From positions 1 to 64,000 of the forward strand of contig NZ_JAIQZK010000004.1 of assembly GCF_020075545.1 (NCBI RefSeq): a stretch of DNA of 64,000 nucleotides. Direction: 5' to 3'. Under the pieces are notes generated by a model. It did not search any database. It saw only the letters and a list, made by a program, of their open reading frames with translations, and was not told the origin of the DNA. Origin of the DNA: Nocardioides sp. TRM66260-LWL. GTDB taxonomy: Bacteria > Actinomycetota > Actinomycetes > Propionibacteriales > Nocardioidaceae. Positions within the stretch are counted from its first letter, which is position 1, and the number at the start of each line of letters is the position of its first letter. The position numbers and the translations under genes are program-made. This document shows, piece after piece, positions 58,582 to 64,000 of the stretch.

Positions 58582-59526
58582 GTGACGACCTCCGCCTGGG
58601 GCTACGGCCTCGCCACCGTGACCACCGACGGCGCCGTGCTCGACGTCTGGTTCCCGACGCCGGCCCTCGGCGCGCGACCCGACGACGCCGAGGCGCCGGC
58701 CGAGCTCGCCGACCTCGCGGGCAGCGACCACGCGCGCCGGGTGCGGCGCGAGGTGCGGCTGGTCGAGATCGCCGACCTCGACGCGGCCCCGGTCGACACC
58801 GCGGACGTGTGGCTGCGCCTCCACCTCCTCTCGCACCGTCTCGTCCGGCCGCACGGCCTGAGCCTCGACGGCGTGTTCGGGCTGCTGGCCAACGTCGTGT
58901 GGACCTCCGCGGGCCCGTGCGCCGTGCAGGGCTTCGAGCTCACCCGCGCCCGGCTGCGGGCCCACGGCCAGCACGTCACCGTGTTCGGCGTCGACAAGTT
59001 CCCGCGCCTGGTCGACTACGTCGTCCCCTCGGGCGTGCGCATCGCCGACGCCGACCGCGTGCGTCTCGGCGCCCACCTCGCCGAGGGCACGACGGTGATG
59101 CACGAGGGCTTCGTGAACTTCAACGCCGGCACGCTGGGCGCCTCGATGGTCGAGGGCCGCATCTCCGCGGGCGTGGTGGTCGGCGACGGGTCGGACGTCG
59201 GCGGCGGCGCCTCGATCATGGGCACCCTCTCCGGCGGCGGCACGCAGGTGATCTCGCTCGGCGAGCGCTGCCTGCTCGGGGCCAACTCGGGCCTGGGCAT
59301 CCCGCTGGGCGACGACTGCGTCGTCGAGGCCGGCTGCTACGTCACCGCGGGCACCAAGGTGTCGCTGTTCGAGGAGGCCGGCGGCGGGTCGCGGGTGGTC
59401 AAGGCGCTGGAGCTCGCCGGCGCGAGCAACGTGCTCTTCCGGCGCAACTCCCAGACCGGCGCGGTCGAGGCGGTGCCGTGGAAGGGCCAGGGCATCGCGC
59501 TCAACGCCGACCTGCACGCCAACTGA
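58582..59526 (+). CDS. dapD: Tetrahydrodipicolinate N-succinyltransferase
   Basis: A 314-residue left-handed beta-helix enzyme: [20 protein letters not shown], then hexapeptide repeats [40 protein letters not shown] and [20 protein letters not shown]. It succinylates tetrahydrodipicolinate in the DAP/lysine pathway, upstream of DapC and DapE. TAGAGT at 58568-58573 predicts a leaderless GTG start at 58582; ATG 58576 is an alternative. It is divergent from the ileS T-box leader. Confidence 0.93.
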   Translation: MTTSAWGYGLATVTTDGAVLDVWFPTPALGARPDDAEAPAELADLAGSDHARRVRREVRLVEIADLDAAPVDTADVWLRLHLLSHRLVRPHGLSLDGVFGLLANVVWTSAGPCAVQGFELTRARLRAHGQHVTVFGVDKFPRLVDYVVPSGVRIADADRVRLGAHLAEGTTVMHEGFVNFNAGTLGASMVEGRISAGVVVGDGSDVGGGASIMGTLSGGGTQVISLGERCLLGANSGLGIPLGDDCVVEAGCYVTAGTKVSLFEEAGGGSRVVKALELAGASNVLFRRNSQTGAVEAVPWKGQGIALNADLHAN

Positions 59527-59628
59527 GCCGGGGCCCGGCCTGAGGTCTGCCTGAGAGGCCGGCGAGAGGTCGACGAGAGCCCGTCCCGTCCGCTCGGATC
59601 GCGCCGGTCGGCTGGTTAGGCTCACCTC

Positions 59629-60639
59629 ATGTCGACTGCGAGGGGCCGCCGTGCACCCCGCACGGTCGCCCGTCGCGGCACCGGCCTGCGCCGCACCCTC
59701 GCGGTCACCCTCGCGCTCGCGATCGGCGTGATCGGCGCGGTCGCGCTCGGCGTCGACCGGCTGGTCAAGCCGTACCTCGGACTGCGCGGGTGCGTCGCCA
59801 CCGTCGACGGCCGCAGCGTCTCCCTGAGCCTGGAGCAGGCGGAGAACGCCTCGGTGATCGCGGCCGTCGGCGTCCGACGGGGGCTGCCGGCGCGCGCGGT
59901 CTCGATCGCCCTGGCCACGGCGTACCAGGAGTCGAAGATCCGCAACCTCGCCGGAGGCGACCGCGACTCCCTGGGCCTCTTCCAGCAGCGTCCGAGCCAG
60001 GGCTGGGGCACGCCGGAGGAGATCCGCGACCCGGTGTACGCGGCCAACGCCTTCTACGACGCGCTGGAGAAGGTGCCCGACTACCGCAGCCTGGAGATCA
60101 CCCAGGCGGCCCAGGCCGTGCAGCGCTCGGGCTTCCCGGACGCCTACGCCGACCACGAGGACGACGCCCGCGTGCTGGCCTCCGCGCTCACCGGGTTCTC
60201 CCCCCACGCGCTCACCTGCACCGTGGAGCCCTCGGCCGACGCCGCGTCGGGCGACCTGGATCGCAGCGGCCTGACGCCGCGCGCGGCGCGGGTGCGCACC
60301 GAGCTCGAGGACGTCTTCGGCCGCCAGTCGCTCGGCGGCTTCGCCCCGGGCGGCGTGCGCACCGGCCACATGCCCGGCTCGGCGCACTACGACGGACGCG
60401 CCGTCGACGTGTTCTTCCGGCCGATCACCCCCGCACGCCGGGTCGACGGCTGGGCGGTCGCGCAGTTCCTCGTCGCCCAGGCCTCGCGCCTGCAGATCGC
60501 CACCGTCATCTACGACGGGATGATCTGGACCGCGCGCCGCTCGGGGCAGGGCTGGCGTCCCTACAGCCCGGCCTCGCGCTCGGGCGACCGCGCGATCCTC
60601 GAGCACCGCGACCACGTGCACGTCGACGTCTTCGCCTGA
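59629..60639 (+). CDS. Membrane-anchored lytic transglycosylase-like protein
   Basis: A 336-residue protein with an N-terminal membrane segment (about 23-43). A lysozyme-like part follows (AAVGVRRGLPARAVSIALAT, AYQESKIRN with the likely catalytic Glu, DSLGLFQQRPSQGWG). The C-terminal part (about 215-336; GVRTGHMPGSAHYDGRAVDV, FFRPI, EHRDHVHVDVF) resembles the ARB_07466 or peptidase-like fold with metal-type His/Asp. A role in peptidoglycan turnover is likely. TAGGCT six bases before ATG 59629 marks a leaderless promoter. Confidence 0.85.
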   Translation: MSTARGRRAPRTVARRGTGLRRTLAVTLALAIGVIGAVALGVDRLVKPYLGLRGCVATVDGRSVSLSLEQAENASVIAAVGVRRGLPARAVSIALATAYQESKIRNLAGGDRDSLGLFQQRPSQGWGTPEEIRDPVYAANAFYDALEKVPDYRSLEITQAAQAVQRSGFPDAYADHEDDARVLASALTGFSPHALTCTVEPSADAASGDLDRSGLTPRAARVRTELEDVFGRQSLGGFAPGGVRTGHMPGSAHYDGRAVDVFFRPITPARRVDGWAVAQFLVAQASRLQIATVIYDGMIWTARRSGQGWRPYSPASRSGDRAILEHRDHVHVDVFA

Positions 60640-60697
60640 GCCGAACCGCTGCTGGCTCGGGCCGGCTCGGCCTGGCTCAGGCCGGTCGGGTCGGCCG

Positions 60698-61801
60698 TCA
60701 GGCGAGGCGGGCGACGGCGGCCTCGACGCGCTCGTCGGTCGCGGTGAAGGCCACCCGCACGTGCTGGGCGCCCGCAGTGCCGTAGAAGGCGCCGGGCGCC
60801 ACCAGGATGCCGAGCTCGGCCAGGGCGGCGACGGTGGTCCAGCAGTCCTCGTCACGGGTGGCCCACAGGTAGAGGGACGCCTCGGAGTGATCGACCCGGA
60901 AGCCGGCGGCCTCCAGCCCGGCACGCAGCCGGGCGCGTCGGGCGGCGTAGCGGGCGTGCTGCTCGGCGACGTGGGCGTCGTCGTCGAGCGCGACGGCCAT
61001 CGCGACCTGCTGGGGGCCGGGCAGCTGCAGGCCGAGGTTCTTGCGCACCGCCAGCAGCTCGGTCACCACCCGCTCGTCGCCGACGACGAACGCGCAGCGG
61101 TAGCCGGCCAGGTTGGACCGCTTGGAGAGCGAGTGGACGGCCAGGATGCCCTCGGACGAGCCGCCGCAGACGTCCGGGTGCAGCACGGAGACGGGCTCGG
61201 CCTCCCAGGCGCACTCGAGGTAGCACTCGTCGGAGACCAGCAGGGTGCCGCGCTCGCGGCACCACGCGACCACCTCGCGCAGGCGCTCGGGCGGCAGCAC
61301 GCGGCCCGAGGGGTTGCCCGGGGAGTTGAGCCACAGCAGCGCCGGGGCCTCCTCGCCGAACGCGGCGAGGTCGTCGGTGGCCACCGCCCGGGCGCCGACG
61401 AGCGCCGCCCCGACCTCGTAGGTGGGGTAGGCGAGCGCCGGGTAGCCGATCAGGTCGCCCGCGCCGAGGCCGAGGTGCAGCGGCAGCGAGGCGATGAGCT
61501 CCTTCGAGCCGACCACGGGGAGGACGTGCTCGAGCCCGAGGCCGACGACGCCGTGACGGCGGGCCAGCCAGTCGACGACGGCCTGCCGCGTGCGCGGCAG
61601 GCCGATCGTCGTGGGGTAGCCGGGGTTGTCCGCCGCATCGCGCAGCGCCTGCTGGACGATCTCGGGCGTGGCGTCGACGGGCGTGCCGACCGAGAGGTCG
61701 ACGAGGCCGTCGGCGTGCGCCCGGGCCTTGGCGGCGTAGGACGTGAGGCGGTCCCAGGGGAAGTCCGGCAGCCGGCCGGAGACCGGCGCCGGCGAGGCCA
61801 T
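60698..61801 (-). CDS. dapC: Succinyldiaminopimelate transaminase
   Basis: A 367-residue class I/II PLP aminotransferase: LVDLSVGTPVDATPEIVQQA, NPGYPTTIGLPRTRQAVVDW, LLWLNSPGNPSGRVL and the PLP-Lys in AVHSLSKRSNLAGYRCAFVV. DapC members follow fdxA in many actinobacteria, as here (six bases between the fdxA stop and this ATG at 61801). It converts succinyl-2-amino-6-oxopimelate to succinyl-DAP for DapE. Confidence 0.93.
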   Translation of the reverse strand: MASPAPVSGRLPDFPWDRLTSYAAKARAHADGLVDLSVGTPVDATPEIVQQALRDAADNPGYPTTIGLPRTRQAVVDWLARRHGVVGLGLEHVLPVVGSKELIASLPLHLGLGAGDLIGYPALAYPTYEVGAALVGARAVATDDLAAFGEEAPALLWLNSPGNPSGRVLPPERLREVVAWCRERGTLLVSDECYLECAWEAEPVSVLHPDVCGGSSEGILAVHSLSKRSNLAGYRCAFVVGDERVVTELLAVRKNLGLQLPGPQQVAMAVALDDDAHVAEQHARYAARRARLRAGLEAAGFRVDHSEASLYLWATRDEDCWTTVAALAELGILVAPGAFYGTAGAQHVRVAFTATDERVEAAVARLA

Positions 61802-61806
61802 GCGGG

Positions 61807-62133
61807 TCAGTGGTCCTGGTTCTGCGGCGGGAGCGCGGCCACGAAGGCGTGGTCGTGGTCGATCTCGCCCATCTTGGCGGCGCCGCCCGGCGAGCCGAGG
61901 TCGTCGAAGAAGTGGACGTTGGCCTCGTAGTAGTCCTTGCTCTCGGCCGGGACGTCGTCCTCGTAGAAGATCGCCTCGACCGGGCAGACGGGCTCGCAGG
62001 CGCCGCAGTCGACGCACTCGTCGGGGTGGATGTAGAGCATCCGCTTGCCCTCGTAGATGCAGTCGACGGGGCACTCGTCGACGCACGCGCGGTCCTTGAC
62101 GTCGACGCACGGCTGGGAGATGACGTAGGTCAC
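61807..62133 (-). CDS. fdxA: 7Fe ferredoxin
   Basis: A 108-residue ferredoxin: [20 protein letters not shown] gives the 3Fe-4S plus 4Fe-4S cysteine pattern, with [20 protein letters not shown] as the second set. ATG 62133 begins [20 protein letters not shown], the standard FdxA start. It carries electrons to oxidoreductases. It is co-oriented with dapC; the reason for this common linkage is not known. Confidence 0.95.
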   Translation of the reverse strand: MTYVISQPCVDVKDRACVDECPVDCIYEGKRMLYIHPDECVDCGACEPVCPVEAIFYEDDVPAESKDYYEANVHFFDDLGSPGGAAKMGEIDHDHAFVAALPPQNQDH

Positions 62134-62201
62134 CGGGTTCCTCCTCGGGACGGCGCTGGCGCGCGCGATCGGATGCTCGGCGGTCAGCCTAGTATCCGAG
62201 C

Positions 62202-63119
62202 GTGGTCGATGAGCGGGAACCCCACCCCGTGGGCAAGCACCTGCTTGGTGCCCACGTCGTCGGACAGCGCGTGGTCGTGCGCCGTCGCCTGAGGGGACGC
62301 GGCCCCACCGGCGGCCCGGCCCTCACCGACGTCCTCGGCACCTGCCTGACCTGGGACGACGCCGAGCGCTACTGCGTCATCGCCCCCGAGCAGGGCGAGC
62401 CCGTGCGCATCCCGCTCGGCGAGATCGTCTCCGGCAAGCCGGTGCCGCCACGGCCCTCGACCCGGCTCCGGGTGGGCGCCCGGGAGGCCCAGGAGCGCGC
62501 CGGAGCGCTCTTCCCGCGGCTGCGGACCACCCCTCTGGGCCCGTGGACGCTGCGTCACGACCCCGCGTCGACGTCGCGCCGGGCCAACTCCGCGCTGGCG
62601 TTCGGCCCGTCGGGCGACGTCGATCCGGCCCTCGTCGAGGAGCTGGCCGCGTTCTACCGCGAGCGCGACCTGCCTCCGCTGGCGGCCGTCGAGGTCGACG
62701 CCGTCGAGGAGGAGCTGCTGCGAGGGCTGGGCTGGGTCGAGCACCGTCCCGGCACGGACGCCGTGCTCGCGCTGGCGTCCGTGGCGCGGGCCGCGCGCGC
62801 GGCGCCGTCCGACCTGCCCCCGGCGCGGATCGAGCCAGTCGACGGCCTGACGGTCGTGCGGGTCGGCGACGACGCCGTGGGCAACGGCGTGGTCGATCGC
62901 GACTGGCTGGGCATCGGCGGGGTCTCGGTGGCCGAGCCCGCCCGGGGCCGGGGGCTGGGGATGGCGGTCGTGGCCGCGCTGCTGGAGTGGGGCGCCGAGC
63001 AGGGCGCGACCACCGCGTACCTGCAGGTGCAGGAGGGCAACGAGGTCGCGCGGCGGCTCTACGCCGGCCTCGGCTTCGTCGACCACCACCGCTACCGGTA
63101 CCTGACGCCGCGGTCCTGA
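62202..63119 (+). CDS. GNAT-family N-acetyltransferase with N-terminal domain
   Basis: A 305-residue protein. The first half ([40 protein letters not shown]) is a small beta domain. The second half is a GNAT fold with [20 protein letters not shown] (acetyl-CoA loop), [26 protein letters not shown] (62190-62195) six bases before GTG 62202 gives a leaderless start. Divergent from fdxA. Substrate unknown. Confidence 0.88.
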   Translation: MVDEREPHPVGKHLLGAHVVGQRVVVRRRLRGRGPTGGPALTDVLGTCLTWDDAERYCVIAPEQGEPVRIPLGEIVSGKPVPPRPSTRLRVGAREAQERAGALFPRLRTTPLGPWTLRHDPASTSRRANSALAFGPSGDVDPALVEELAAFYRERDLPPLAAVEVDAVEEELLRGLGWVEHRPGTDAVLALASVARAARAAPSDLPPARIEPVDGLTVVRVGDDAVGNGVVDRDWLGIGGVSVAEPARGRGLGMAVVAALLEWGAEQGATTAYLQVQEGNEVARRLYAGLGFVDHHRYRYLTPRS

Positions 63120-63225
63120 CCGCCCGCGCGCCGCGCACTCCGGTTTGATCTCACATTCGGGGATCGCGATCCAGCATGCGGGACGCACATGCCGATGAAG
63201 CCGATCGGCTCACTACGGTTTCGTC

Positions 63226-63546
63226 ATGTCCGTCACCGCTGCCGTCGTCACCGCCCCCCGCGTCCTGCTCGTGGACGGGTGCGAGGCGTGCGCGGGCCGG
63301 ACGACGGTGCTGCGCGGTCAGGCCCGCGCCGGCGAGGGCACGCTGCGCTACGTCGAGGTGAGCCTCGACGCCGGCGCCACCTGGGACGAGGCGTCGCTCA
63401 CCGGCCCGAACCTGCCGGGCGTGTGGGTCGAGTGGGAGCACCCGTGGACCCCGTTGACCCCGGGCGTCCAGGAGGTGCGGCTGCGCGTCACCGACGCCGC
63501 GGGCACGGTGCGCGAGGGCGTCACCGCCCACCTGCACGTCGACTGA
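63226..63546 (+). CDS. Stand-alone sulfite-oxidase-type dimerisation (Mo-co dimer) domain
   Basis: A 106-residue Ig-like protein. LRYVEVSLDAGATWDEASLT, WVEWEHPWTPLTPGVQEVRL and RVTDAAGTVREGV match the C-terminal domain of sulfite-oxidase-type molybdoenzymes, but no Mo-cofactor domain precedes it. A leaderless promoter TACGGT-N6-ATG (63214-63219) shows it is a gene in its own right rather than a cut 3' end. A CxxC (CEACAG) near the N-terminus is notable. Function unknown. Confidence 0.8.
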   Translation: MSVTAAVVTAPRVLLVDGCEACAGRTTVLRGQARAGEGTLRYVEVSLDAGATWDEASLTGPNLPGVWVEWEHPWTPLTPGVQEVRLRVTDAAGTVREGVTAHLHVD

Positions 63547-63556
63547 CGCGCGGGCC

Positions 63557-64000
63557 TCAGCCGCCCGCGCCCGTGCAGATGACGCGGTCGGCGGCGATGT
63601 AGGTGGTGCGGAACCGCTGGGTGCGCACCACCTCGCTGCTGCCCGGACGCCGGAAGGTGCGGGTGACGTCGACGCTGAAGCCCGGCGCGCCCGCGTTCGG
63701 CACGCAGTCGGCGGTGGCGATGCGCCGCACCGACGGCTGCGTGACGTCGTAGCGCGGGCCGGTGCTCGAGGAGACGTCCCAGACCTTCGTCGACCACATC
63801 GTCACGGTGATCGAGCCGCGGGAGGACGGCGTCGAGGGCACCACCCGGGTGTCGACGAGCACGCCGTAGCGGGTGTCGTTGCGGAAGCGCAGGTCGACCG
63901 AGCCCCAGGCGACGGTCGCCTCGCGGCCCACCGGGTAGCGGTCGATGTAGAGCGAGTGCGCCTTGTGCTCGACGTCCTGCAGGCCGGCGAAGAACATCGC
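63557..64000 (-). CDS. VanW family protein, C-terminal part (runs off the right edge)
   Basis: The C-terminal 148 or so residues of a VanW-family surface protein: MFFAGLQDVEHKAHSLYIDR, YPVGREATVAWGSVDLRFRN, DTRYGVLVDTRV. The frame is open to base 64000, so the start lies outside. The last part (CVPNAGAPGFSVDVTRTFRR) is a G5-like or variable tail. VanW proteins are cell-wall associated, with unclear function. Confidence 0.88.
   Translation of the reverse strand, partial: AMFFAGLQDVEHKAHSLYIDRYPVGREATVAWGSVDLRFRNDTRYGVLVDTRVVPSTPSSRGSITVTMWSTKVWDVSSSTGPRYDVTQPSVRRIATADCVPNAGAPGFSVDVTRTFRRPGSSEVVRTQRFRTTYIAADRVICTGAGG

Overview
The window is a very GC-rich actinobacterial chromosome. The best guess is Nocardioides or a relative (Propionibacteriales). 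The grounds are base composition, many leaderless promoters of the form TANNNT + 6-8 nt + ATG/GTG, an O-methyltransferase/SigE/anti-sigma/HtrA cluster, a translational ileS T-box, an F420-type oxidoreductase, a WS/DGAT acyltransferase and GGTGGTCGAG intergenic repeats around a DUF222-HNH gene. Genus is inference.

Bases 1-8532 are one end of an integrated element, probably a temperate phage or phage-derived island. A minus-strand chain of eleven small genes, nearly all joined by ATGA/GTGA stop-start overlaps, begins at 4226 with a Cro-like protein and an excisionase-like protein, then a BRO/KilAC antirepressor, then unknown early genes, and runs off the left edge. One of them (1142-1616) is frameshifted in a run of five G. 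A control region (4243-4367) carries repeated TAGCC/GGCTA half-sites. Rightward lie a probable immunity repressor, a RelA/SpoT-type small alarmone synthetase (toxSAS-like), an 85-residue protein, an ImmA/IrrE peptidase, a tyrosine integrase and an HNH endonuclease. The HNH gene sits between the integrase end and a second, decayed copy of the integrase C-terminus. A tRNA-CAT gene follows. The synthetase sits where phages keep lysogenic accessory genes, so prophage-encoded defence is the most attractive hypothesis in the window.

Bases 8619-32040 are chromosomal: a TauE exporter, an ATP-binding regulator, an ADP-ribosylglycohydrolase overlapped with a NERD-helicase, an SOS-boxed DUF222-HNH gene flanked by repeats, chromate/MFS/LmbE genes, a flippase-like/glycosyltransferase/MprF-like lipid operon, a two-component system beside a COG4705 membrane protein, gabT with a divergent LysR gene, and an ArsR-CDF metal efflux pair.

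Bases 32197-37938 form a tungstate/molybdate-type ABC operon into which a secreted PKD-like protein, a MotA/TolQ/ExbB-like protein and a DUF2149 protein are inserted. It ends with a MerR-TOBE gene.

Bases 38081-64000 hold lipid and envelope genes, orphan CpaB/CpaE genes, the SigE envelope-stress cluster, pepA, a LOG protein, and dapE, dapD and dapC dispersed around T-box-controlled ileS, together with fdxA. The window ends in a VanW-family gene. Two clusters of large perfect palindromes (37951-38016 and 54633-54836) are notable non-coding features.
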